A DNA stretch of 64,000 bases from contig CANUEZ040000184.1 of NCBI GenBank assembly GCA_948099385.1, positions 776,001 to 840,000 on the forward strand, read 5' to 3'. The translations under genes and the position numbers were made by a program. Below the pieces are notes generated by a model. It did no database searches. It had not been told where the DNA came from and saw nothing but the letters and a program-made list of their open reading frames with translations. Source of the DNA: Fasciola hepatica. Its lineage: Eukaryota; Platyhelminthes; Trematoda; Plagiorchiida; Fasciolidae. This document shows, piece by piece, positions 54,136-64,000 of the stretch (its first letter is position 1; each line of letters opens with the position of its first letter).

Positions 54136-54838
54136 TCTTTCGTAACGTCAGTTGAAGCTGCTCAACGTGCGCAGCCGCAAAACTGTGCCTTACCGTATCG
54201 TGTGATAGCTCTACTGAGATGTATCGTAGGTTTGTTTGCTGGCTAAATCAAATCCAAAATGAGTACGGTAACAAGTACAACATGGTGAGGACCCAGCAAA
54301 ATCATTGAAATGCCTCGTGAAACCAAGTAGATGGAAAAAATTCCAGATAGTGATCAGGAATGCCAAATTCTGCCCGTACAACCCTACAAAAACAAGGAAA
54401 ACAGCACAGAGTGGTGAGTAAGCTCCTTTTCGGTGATTGCTAATCATGTTAATAGATTACTTTTCATACGACCAACGTCAGATCAAAACGTAACGAAAGA
54501 CACTCAGCTGGAATGGGTCGATAAGCGGAGGGGCGATGAAAAAGGTTCACAGCCGGATGCAGACCTATATCGGAACTGATAACGAATGTAGTCAGTATTC
54601 TTCGTTTTATCAGTGGATATTCGTTCTATTTGGGGCCGGAGGATGTGGTGGTAAAGTTTCTGTGCATGCAAGGCTGTCTTTGGCAATGCGAAGTGGAATC
54701 GAACAGGTGAATGCATACCGCTTCCGCTGCGGCCAGGAAGCTGTACTTCATCAGTCATGACTGCTCATTTTGAACCTTGTAATCTGGTTTGAACGCCTTG
54801 GTTTCATCTAATGAGTGGTTGGAATGGCCATGTTATAC

Positions 54839-54897
<59 letters not shown>

Positions 54898-57083
54898 CTT
54901 CTGTTGTTGATGTAGAGTGGATCATTGCACGACATGGTCCTAATGGCTTCTTTACTATGGTCTGGATTCATCCGGAGAAACGGACTCTTCGCGGCCTTAC
55001 TGGCCACGCGCTGCAGGATTTTCGGTTCTCGTGTTGGACAAATTCACTCTCATGATACTGATCCTGTCGTAAGCAAGATTTTGCTTTCCGAATCAGGACC
55101 CTCGGTTCTTAGCTTGAAATCCCTCCATAAGCTGGACAATGATATTGAATTTTAACTTCATTACATGACTTGTGCAGTCTAGGGAAGTCGTTTTGATGTG
55201 TTCTAAAGCTTCATTTGGGGTGCTATTTTTCCGAATAAAGTCGGAGTTATCTGGTGACCCCATATTTCCGAAGCTGAAAATAATTCATTTCGATTAAGGG
55301 AATCTGTTCCCAGGTAACACAACCTGTATGTAATAAGAATATCATCGTATAAATATAGTCATCTCACCGAGTCACACCGACTGTTAATTCGTTAAAGGTT
55401 GGTGGGAATACATCACAAATTTGTGGGGATTACCGAATGACCTTGAATAAATGCTTCCTTGTGCGTACGTGTTGTATCATATACCAAGGTCTAGTACGCT
55501 TTCAAAAATGGATTTGCAGGATGAATACTTGCAAGTATCTCTGATAAATAACAATCATATGCATCGAAAACCTTCCCTTCTTCTCCTGGTTAACTGAGAC
55601 ACAAACTTCTGCCTGTTGGTCTAAATGTGTCACCCATCAATTTTCAACAACCACTTAATCTTATTGGGCAAATTAATAAAGGCCCTAAATTATACCAGGA
55701 TGATTAGTTTGTCTATGGCTCGATCCGACCTATACATATTATTTGTTACAGTGATTCGCCAAGATCCATGTTGTTATTATTGCTCTCAAATGTGTCTTTG
55801 GTATGTCTGATTTATCCTATCTTAGACACAGCATTAATAATGAGGCCCCTCGTATCCAAGGCATTTATTTTCGCACGTAGTCTTATTCCCACCGGTCGAA
55901 ATTTATGAACTATGTGCTGTTCTCGATGATCATCAATACTATGCCAGTTTCATTCCACATTTTCCACTTGAATCCCGTTTTCTGCTTGATATTGCAGTCA
56001 ACTAATTCATTCTCGTGGAATCAATCGCACGGAAATGCATTTCACCCACAATCCGATGTTGCTGTCAGACCATTCTCTCATGAAGACCTTTCAACTCCTG
56101 ATACTGAAGCGTCACCTACTGGCCGAGGTGCCGTTTTTAAACAGTGCTTAAGACTAGATATTTGTATTTTAATGAAATTTACCAAGGCTGAATACGGATA
56201 TTTTCGAATACAGTGATGAGCCTTACTGGGCTTTCATATATTTGCGTAGGTTTATCTAATCAAATGTTCACAATTTTTACTAATTACGAGGTAGCAAAGT
56301 TCACTTGCCGTCCACACCACTGGCCATCCACATCGTCAACGGTGATGGTTCGGAGAAGGAGTCGTTTAATCAGCGCATACGATGACGATGTTTTGCACCG
56401 CAGAGGCGAGCACACGCAGCATGCTAAACTGCTGCCTAGTCTACCACAAGCATCACAGCTACCAATCACTCATGGTTGTCGGCTAATACACCCACGTGGA
56501 AGCCTTGGTTTAGTTGACAATAGGTTGTGCTCCAAAGATTTCAGCCTTACATTTTAACTGAACTTCGATTAAATGGGAAAAATTCCCGGTTTTTCACTTA
56601 TCGTGAAGGTTTTTCCGATTATCCCTGACGGATTGCTGTACTCTAATGACCTTGTGGTGATTTCTGCAACATTCCATCAAATTTTATTGAAAACTTTTAT
56701 TTGAGAAAGGCAAACAAAGGTGACCGAAATGTCGGCTGAGGAACAACGTCTTCGGCAACGTTGTGTTACTGAATATCAAGCTTTTGCATATCTCCCGTTT
56801 CAATTCGGCAGGCAGCGCATGTGGGATTTGGGACCAATTTATTTGCTCCCGTTGCGTTATTGCCTTCCTATTGCAAGACTTTACTTTTATGCACATCATG
56901 CGATTCTCCTTGTGGGCCATAGTACGCAACATCGTAGGCTGATTTGAAATTCTCATTTCTTGTGAGTTCAGCTTGCCGAGTTCAGTCACTTCAGCTTGTA
57001 CAATAAAGCACCAGGTTATCCGGACATGATTGCTGATTTTGCAGGAGTGGATCTGATGATCAGTAACGAAAGGTTATTTCAGA
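54136..57083. other. Intergenic with (AT)n at 54840-54896
   Basis: A pure AT run of about 56 nt lies at 54840-54896. Otherwise no gene, RNA or repeat copy that I can support. The frames at 54211-54760, 55905-56557 and 56684-56989 lack known motifs. Confidence 0.45.
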
Positions 57084-57257
57084 GTAGACAGCAATCCACT
57101 GTCGCTGGGCTCATTAGCACCCCTGACCTATTGGGACCTTGTGTGATTATCCACTCTAAGTCTCACGGTCGGTTGTCTCTAATAGTCTAGTGGGCCTTTG
57201 TGGCCGTGGGATATACCCCTTTCTTTGCACTCAAGCACAGGCATGTAATGAAAAACC
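57084..57257 (+). repeat. SINE-1 copy, 5'-truncated
   Basis: GTAGACAGCAATCCACTGTC, CCTGACCTATTGGGACCTTG, TGGGCCTTTGTGGCCGTGGG and CAGGCATGTAATGAAAAA match the body and tail of SINE-1 on the plus strand. The tRNA-like head is absent. Confidence 0.75.
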
Positions 57258-58902
57258 TTCCGCCTGTCAATCGAAACTGGTCATACTTGAATGCAGTTTG
57301 AGTCAGCCACTGTTTTCGACACTGAACTGTCCATCAGAGTCTGATTTGAACTGAAGAATCGGTAAGCATGTCAGACGAAGAATATCCAGTACTATTGGTC
57401 AACCGATGAAGAAATCATAACTAGTGGTTCAGAGAAGAAAGTCAAAGTTTCAACAAAATGAACTGATATTCTCGATTGCGAGTATTTCAGACGGAAAGCG
57501 GGTTGAGTACACAAACACCACCCTGAGAATGGAGAGAGGGTAAAGAATACTGTGTAGAAGTCGGAGATCATTGAGAGCCGAAAAGGGATAAATACACAAC
57601 AAGAGGCAGTCAAAAAAATAAATTCCGGATATTGATGCGAAGAACCAATATCACGATTCAAACAGCAAAAATGTCCAGGACATTTTGGGCCTAGTCTGGC
57701 CCCGGGAGTCAACGAGTCTGTCCATAGGTAGCAGAAGGTAAGTACGCTTACAGAAAATCATGTACCTTGACAAAATATATTTGAACGTAACGGTCCTAAC
57801 AATACAGAAGTAAAGTGCAGTATATGTGAAGCGCGTAAAAAAGGACGGGGAAAGACACCGGCACTAAAGAACGGAAGGGCTGCAGGGGTTCTGCGGATGT
57901 GAATTACACACTGATCATATCTCGCAACCAAGACAACAACGGGTGCATCAGGCTGTTTTAGAGCTTCAGTAGTGAAACTGCTTCGGTTTCCGTGTCATGG
58001 GCAGTTGGCTCTCTGATTCATTGGTACACGTTTTTCGAAATGTCTTCGTGTTACAGTGAACTGAATGCCAAACGATGGGTCCATTTTCTCAATACGTGCA
58101 CGCATGTTTTACACATGAGCTGAAAACATGATGGATTCTAATTCGATGAGGAAAGGGGTGCTTCCTAACATCTGAAAAGACCGTGTGTTCTGCACGGCTG
58201 AACCGAAAAATGAAACTCGCTGAATATCAGCGACGAAAAAAGCAAAGTTCACGTACAATACATTAGACTGTAGGGCAGAAGACCAATTTTAACCAACTCC
58301 AAAAATTCTCAAACTGTTTTGGTGTGATTAAAAATGCAAAATGTAGAAAAATGACAGAATGATTTTTTTGGAGAAAGCCTAGTAGCACACATTTCTTAGA
58401 AATGACCCTCGTTTGTATTAAGGAGATATGATCAATTAGTTCCCAAGCTCTTCTCATCAGATCCAACCAGTACTTGTGCGAAGCTATTGTGATGTTCACA
58501 AATATGATACAAACTGTTTAACTAGTGATATGTAACGGAAAGCCTGTCCTGTTTCAGCGGCTTAGTGCAGGGCAGAATAACTTTGAAGTTCGTAAGTCTT
58601 ACGTAACGGTCTATCATCTCGTTGACCTTAAACCAGAGGAAGCTACACTGCTTTGACGAACTGATTTCGCAAGCTAAAGACAGAGCCACATAACTTCATC
58701 GCAGTTTCCAATACCAACAGAAGAACTCCATATCTGATCTTATCAAGAGTGGGTTAGAAACTTTCAGCGAATGATACTGGAAAGCATAGCCTGTGCAGGT
58801 GTTCTGGGATTTCAGAGCAGCCTTGTATCGGTTTAAAATGAAGGCAAACTGAAAAATTTCCAATGATTCTACACGTAATTCTGGAAATGCGCAATCAATT
58901 TC
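57258..58902. other. Intergenic, nothing recognised
   Basis: No supported gene or repeat. A-rich in places; short minus-strand frames only. Confidence 0.4.
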
Positions 58903-58903
58903 G

Positions 58904-58986
<83 letters not shown>
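58903..58986. repeat. (TCAA)n microsatellite
   Basis: About 21 tandem copies of the tetranucleotide, continuing into degenerate CAGT/CCAA repeats to about 59055. The QSINQSIN reading frame across it is an artefact. Confidence 0.95.
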
Positions 58987-58987
<1 letters not shown>

Positions 58988-59055
58988 CTCAGTCAGTCGA
59001 CAAATCAATCACTCACACAACCAACCAACCAACCAGTCAGCCATCCAGTCAGTAA

Positions 59056-59622
59056 AACAGCCATTCACATATTCGCATAGTGAAAATTTGAGTAATATTG
59101 GCGACCCTATCATTTCCATCTGTTCTTTGGAGTTTTTGATCAACACCTTAGAGACCAAGTTCTGCTGCCTAGGCTTCACTCGTTGGACAAGAAACAGAAT
59201 GGAAAGCCATGCAAGTTTCTTATTTATTTTTGTTTCGGTACATAAGGAAAATTGAATTGAGCGATTTCGATCTTACGTTTTGTCGTATCATTCTGCTCTC
59301 GGTGGGCTTTTCCCAACATGGCAGGTGGTGGATCAAATCCGGGTTCCCTTTTTACTACTTTTAGTAGACTGTGACCAAAGCGAAAAAATCATTTCCCAAG
59401 CAAGAATTTCGGATATTATTTATAAAGCTGACAATAAGAAGCTTCTAATTATCAAGTTCATCATAAATAAGGAGGGTGGGGGTGGGGGCTAACAGGAGAA
59501 AAGTTTTAGAAAGATGATCATGGTAATCCTTCATCAGACTGGAGAGAATATATTGACAATGATTGTCAGAGATGGTTTTTCTGCAGAAACCGAAGGGACT
59601 TAGGTGGAGACGGCGCTAGGCG
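59056..59622. other. Intergenic, SLC1 gene 3' flank
   Basis: Downstream of the SLC1 stop codon on the minus strand, so part of it may be that gene's 3' UTR. A G-rich patch (GGAGGGTGGGGGTGGGGG) lies at about 59471-59488. No other feature. Confidence 0.35.
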
Positions 59623-59836
59623 TTAGACACGTATTTCATCCTCAGTTTTAGGGGAAGACTGGGTTAATTCTATGTTAGAGCCGATAAGGTCAACACCTTC
59701 GACAGTTGTTTTGCCATCTTCCGCGTGTACTTCGATCGGTGGTCCTAGGGCGGCCAGTTCGTTACGACACAAGTGAGCCACAATCGCGGATCCGTAGGAG
59801 TCACCCATAACATTCACAGCCGTGCGCATTCGATCC
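59623..59836 (-). CDS. SLC1-family (excitatory amino acid) transporter, last coding exon
   Basis: SLC1 proteins are sodium-coupled glutamate/aspartate or neutral amino-acid transporters of the plasma membrane. On the minus strand the acceptor AACCTGTCAG lies at 59846-59837 and the exon reads DRMRTAVNVMGDSYGSAIVA, HLCRNELAAL, then a hydrophilic tail ending KTEDEIRV and a TAA at 59625-59623. DR-RT-VNV-GDS-GA-IV is the signature of the last transmembrane helix (TM8) that holds the Na+/substrate-binding Asn and Asp. About 71 residues are encoded, with the usual cytoplasmic tail. The preceding exons should lie at higher coordinates but none is recognisable before the window edge, so the gene is partial. 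Confidence 0.85.
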
Positions 59837-62487
59837 CTGACAGGTTTTACCAGTATGAGTGGAGATGAAGGGTAAAGAAGATGGTTATACTGCTCATAAA
59901 ACTGATAGCAGTAGTATGAAATGAAATAAAATTTCCGTCTGCAGCACACAGCTTAGTATTACAACAACCAATAAATGCGACGGAAATGTTTTAGATCAAC
60001 CGAAATTTCATTCACCCGTCTTTTTTGCAATACGTTTTAAAAACAAATTATACAGCAATACTAAAAGATGTTCCGTGATTCTGAGTTGATAATGAATATA
60101 CTTATCCTAAATAGCGAAGTAAAACGAAGTTACTTTCAGAACACGCATTGTAGGTTTACGTAAGCTTCTGCTCATTTTCATTAAAAAGGCATCACTTTCA
60201 TGATTCAGGGGAAGAATAATGATGAAGACGTGAAATGTCCGGTTCTGTTCACACGAATATGTAGGGATAACAGGGGAGAGAAAGTGAACGAATCAATTTG
60301 AGTAAAGAAACAGTCGTGCAGATGACTGGATAGTGCAACAGGTCATAACTAGCTTAGATCCCCGTCAAGTTCATTTATGATGTATTCCGCATTTTGCAAA
60401 CATATGTGGAGTTCTTGGACCAATTTTCAGCTCGTGCTCAGCCCTATAATCAAGGAACAAATGTTGATGGTCCTGGAAGTTTTTGTTGTCAGATGCCAAG
60501 TAGTTATTGACACTTGGGATACTATGAATTAGCTTGCCATGGGACCTGCTCAACTTAAAATAACTGCATCTTACTAGCAGAATTAAGACGGATAACAGTT
60601 GTGTTGATGAATGAGCAAAAACTGGGGTAACATAGTCTCCTAGGATCCAGTTCGAAGGTAAAATTAGAAGCACTAGTGGTCATAATGTAACAAAGAGGGG
60701 AAGACGGGTGCGGCCACCTGTATTTGAGCGGCCAAACAAGTCAAGTCCGCGGAATATGTATAGTCGTTTATAGGGTCATTTTTCCAAACCACACCGCAGC
60801 AACCTTGACCCTCTGGTTGCCTGGGCATTTTGGCTGCATTCTGGCTAGTTACTTGTGACAATTAGCTTGATTCTTTCGGGCAGTATTTCCGTTTGGCTAG
60901 TCCGATTGCTCCAGTTGACGACTCAATCGGTAACCTCTCATCTCGGTTGCCAAAATCCCTTTGCATCCTATCTGTTAGTCCTAAAGCCTCCTGTTGTCTG
61001 TTGCAGGGTTCTTTCAACGTATTTGTGGTCTGTTCACTGGTTTGTGGCTCTCGACGCGTTAACCCGATCGGCTTGATATTTGCATCATTCTGTTGCTCAG
61101 CATTCGTCGCCACAATATGATATAAAGAGTGTTTCTTTCTGTTTCCTAATCGAATCTTCAGCATGGTTCAGATGACATATTTCTAGGTTTTCTTTGAATA
61201 AGAGGAAGAACAAAGATCTTCCAGGTTTCACAACAGTGCAAAATCGAAGGACTAAGTCGCTTGAATTGCGCACCTCACCTTATAGTGCTTTGAGAAATAA
61301 CTGTTCTTGCAACGCTTGTTCGCGCTTAGCCAGTCACGGGAACGAAATAAACCATTCAATCCGAATGACTTTTGACTTATCTTCCGAAACAATGTGTCTC
61401 AGAGTTAGATCCAGTTTAAGTTCTGTTTTTTGATTCTTTTTCAAATTAGCTACTTCTCCTGTCATCTGGAAAATCCATGTTTTACCAGTTCCTGAGGGCG
61501 GTGACTTTTCTTATCTCAACAACAACAGCCTCATTATTCTAAGTTCTTTCTCTCCAAATGTTTTAGAGACCATGAATTGCTACTGTCCCCTGAATTTGAG
61601 GACCTGTTGGATAAACACCAGAACAGATTCCGGCCTGGTCGATCCACCGGACTGGAAGTTGGGAGTTTTCTTGTGTGTCGTGGTATCCGTGTTTTTGTCT
61701 TTTGCATTTGAACTCATCACACCTATGGCCTGTTTCCGTTTGCTAGACTAAGACGGGGATTATACCTCGTAAAGCGATCCACACGATATTTTCCCACAGG
61801 TTTTGCTATCAACGGTTACCAACTCCAGCGAATGTGCTCCTTAATAGCTGGCAAACTTTTCTTTCACCTGTGTTTTACTATTGACCAATAGTTAGTAGTT
61901 AAATTCTGTCTCAAACCACTTGGTCCTACTTGCTAAATGTTTTCTGTTTGTTCTTTGACAATGACGGTTGACCGTGCTGATTCGGACAATTGTTAATGTC
62001 ATCAAATATGAATGGGCACCTATTCTTTCCTCTTTTATTTTGCAAAAGATAAATCCTATGGTAATAGCTGTTTTATTAGTAATTGAATAGTTATTGATTA
62101 GACGAGAACTCGACAGCCATCGGCCATTTTTATCGCTCTTAACCAGTCAGAACTCTTCGTAAATCTCCAAATCAAAGTTATTAGACTGATTATCTGACGC
62201 TATTCACCGGTCTGCTGGGACAAGTTTTCTGTCTCATTATTACCATCTTTTTTGTGGCATAACTCTTTTAGGTTTTATTTTTGCTCGTGCTGCATTTTCC
62301 AAACGCAAAATATAAGTATGACACAAAACCGAAGGTGATCTTTTTCTTATTCTTGCGATCAAAAACTATTCTAAATTACCACTCAACTTTATCACCTATT
62401 GTCACCAAGTCATACGCTGGCATCCGTGAAAGCAAATTATATTTTACAAGACAATCTAAATACTTTATGCATAAGAATTTCATTGGT
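59837..62487. other. Probable SLC1 intron, nothing recognised
   Basis: If the transporter exon is spliced as predicted, this is its last intron. No further exon with SLC1 motifs is visible on the minus strand. Several frames up to 100 codons (60371-61164) have no known motif. Confidence 0.4.
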
Positions 62488-62720
62488 GTTTCAGGAGTGT
62501 GGTTGAATGCTCCACTTAGAATAGTACAGTGAGAAATCATAACCGTGATTCGCTGATAGTTCCCTGTAAGTTAGTTAAAGCTAACCTCGAGCACAATGAC
62601 AGAGTGGCCGCGAGGTGAAATATCTGACCTACGAAGTATTTCTGTTTGTGAATAGACATATGTCTCCTGAGGAAAACTAGCAGTTTCGTGGTTACTACCG
62701 CTCCTCAGGTAAGTGTATCC
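62488..62720 (-). repeat. Hammerhead-repeat unit, minus copy, with degenerate ribozyme
   Basis: On the plus strand, AGGAGTGTGGTTGAATGCTCC and TAGTTAAAGCTAACCTCGAG through GTGAATAGACATATGTC align with 35662-35860 of the 35 kb locus. The ribozyme, minus strand about 62716-62678, has CTGAGGA (one core change), stem II GCGGTAGTAACCAC and GAAA. Divergence is greater than at 35 kb. Confidence 0.6.
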
Positions 62721-62764
62721 TGTGCTTCTCTGTTAATCCAACTGCCAGCAAATCGGAATTGTGA

Positions 62765-62940
62765 TTCCTTGCCGTACTCGTCAAAAAGGAGCATCTCCTA
62801 GTACTCCCGCTGCGCAAATTATACTGTTATGACTAAAGTGCATATGGAACGTATATTACAAGGATGAATGGGCAGAGTAGTGCCGGATGCGCATACCTGA
62901 CGAGCCGTAACAACCCCGAAACCCGTCGTGTGCTTCTGAG
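62765..62940 (+). repeat. Hammerhead-repeat unit, plus copy, 5'-truncated
   Basis: TACTCGTCAAAAAGGAGC and CCCGCTGCGCAAATTATAC align with the end of the first block (CTCTTCGAAAAGGAGTTCCC to CACACAAATTAG at 36090-36130). GGGCAGAGTAGTGCCGGATGC then precedes the ribozyme at 62891-62933. Together with the minus copy it repeats the inverted arrangement of the 35 kb locus. Confidence 0.6.
62891..62933 (+). ncRNA. Hammerhead ribozyme type I, degenerate
   Basis: GCATAC pairs with GTGTGC as stem I. The core is CTGACGA (one change from CTGATGA), stem II GCCGTAACAACCCC pairs poorly, GAAA is intact, then CCCG and TC before the second stem I strand. Probably inactive. Confidence 0.55.
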
Positions 62941-64000
62941 AAACCTTATAAATCCGCCTTTCAGCAATGGATGCATCGAATGATTCATCCTTGTCATGAG
63001 TAATAAGTAAGTTCCCCGCTACTTAATCTGATAAATTAGGGATTATCTATAGGAAAGAACTAATGCGTTCGTTTCACTCAAGCCTTTGGGAGGGCGGAAA
63101 GCAAGTCTAAGGAAGCCAACCCAAATACACTAATGGTTATGTGACTCATAACCATGCTCACCTCATCTTCAAGTCCCAGTCGGGACTAAAGATGAAACCT
63201 AAAAGCCATCGATGTTGGACAATGGACCCGTTCACGATCGATGCGTCGACCATTATTCGTTCTCTGTACCTCCGGACATCCGCACATTGCACACCCCGTA
63301 ACCTTGACTCTCATTGGTTGTTAGGTCCTGGTAAGACCATGCCACCGTTGACCTCGTTACCCGTTGGTCGTCTCTTGTCCGCACCTATGTTAGTCAGTTT
63401 GCTCAGAAAGCAGATTCACGCCTACGATGCGGTCGTGCAATCAATTACGAAGAGCACAACGGGAAACAGCTGTCCGGCCCTACCAATAACTATTATATAA
63501 ACGTTAATTGGGATGAACCCCTTATCCTACGACGATATGAAATTAAAATATCATATTTCTCTTCTATTTTCTTCTGAAAAGTTTTATGGTACAAGGCTAT
63601 TTGAAACGAGAGTAACCGTGCGTAATCAGTGCTACTGTTAACCTAATTCTAAAGATAAAATCACGCACAAACTCTCCTCAACTGTTGCATCTGGAACCGT
63701 TGAGTAATGCCAAGAATTCGATTGTTCGAACATTGGGCAAACCTAAGCTGTTAAATTTCTGAAAAGCTCTCAGTGCTACTCAGCCTTCCTCTACTTTGGT
63801 TTTTCTGCTTAGCGAGATAGATGATATGCTGAAAGTAACGAATGTTTCAGGTAATGTTGTTGGCGGCTAGAGAAATTATTTTGACTTAACACAATTTCCT
63901 TAGATCGTAAATCACATACTGATGGAGTTGCTTCGATGGACGAGAACAACTGAACACTTCCCAACCACATTTTCACCATCTTGTGAGTATTTACTTTTCC
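62941..64000. other. Probable SLC1 intron, nothing recognised
   Basis: The frame at 63141-63500 (119 codons, plus strand) has no known domain. TTTGTTCTCTGTACC-like and CTCATTGGTTGTTAGG pieces hint at gypsy LTR debris but are too short to classify. Confidence 0.35.

Noticed and set aside
56720..56989. Opposed open frames of 75 and 101 codons
   Set aside because: No recognisable domain on either strand and no exon-like borders that connect to a known gene.
58863..59255. Open frame with repeated SINQ residues, and the tandem TCAA array as a CRISPR-like array
   Set aside because: It is a simple tetranucleotide repeat without spacers, in a eukaryotic setting.
63905..63986. Possible exon between TTCCTTAG and CTT/GTGAGT
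   Set aside because: Open in one frame, but no protein family, partner exon or phase evidence; it is also on the strand opposite to the SLC1 exon.

Overview
The window reads as nuclear DNA of a parasitic flatworm, most likely a digenean trematode. Protein genes are sparse, introns are kilobases long, and most of the recognisable sequence is RTE/CR1-like non-LTR retrotransposons, Ty3/gypsy LTR retrotransposons and tRNA-derived SINEs. I cannot settle the genus from sequence alone. There are no bacterial operons, rRNA genes or CRISPR arrays. AT, CTAT, AC and TCAA microsatellites are scattered throughout.

Layout. 1-9.7 kb is a pile of broken retroelements: the 3' end of a CR1/RTE element (minus), a nearly full-length dead RTE copy (plus, about 1.15-4.87 kb) with a second RTE inserted in it, another CR1/RTE element on the minus strand (4.96-7.29 kb) with its leader, a gypsy RT/RNase H fragment (minus, 7.83-8.66 kb), and a further RT fragment. 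10.68-38.26 kb is one complete tropomodulin gene on the plus strand: five canonical coding exons plus two very small candidate exons (46 and 53 nt) whose summed length keeps the frame. Its introns hold RTE fragments, SINEs, foldback elements and a repeat unit carrying a degenerate hammerhead ribozyme. 38.3-44.9 kb holds an RTE endonuclease fragment split by a SINE, a second inverted RTE fragment next to a gypsy integrase fragment, and the 3' end of a gypsy element. 45-59.6 kb is mostly anonymous sequence with microsatellites, gypsy 3'-end/LTR-like pieces and SINEs. At 59.62-59.84 kb, minus strand, lies the last coding exon of an SLC1-type (excitatory amino acid) transporter; its other exons would lie beyond the right edge. 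60-64 kb is otherwise anonymous apart from another hammerhead-bearing inverted pair.

The most interesting structure is a dispersed family of about 300-bp units with a type I hammerhead ribozyme core (CTGATGA, stem II, GAAA, a CCGG stem III, UH, and a matching six-base-pair stem I). It occurs at three loci (35.5-36.1, 45.4-45.5 and 62.5-62.9 kb). At two loci the units sit as inverted pairs, and at 35.5 kb the two members are circular permutations of each other, as expected for an element that passes through a multimeric or circular RNA. The second main observation is the pair of frame-restoring micro-exons in tropomodulin, which would insert 33 residues between the N-terminal tropomyosin/actin-binding half and the leucine-rich-repeat half.
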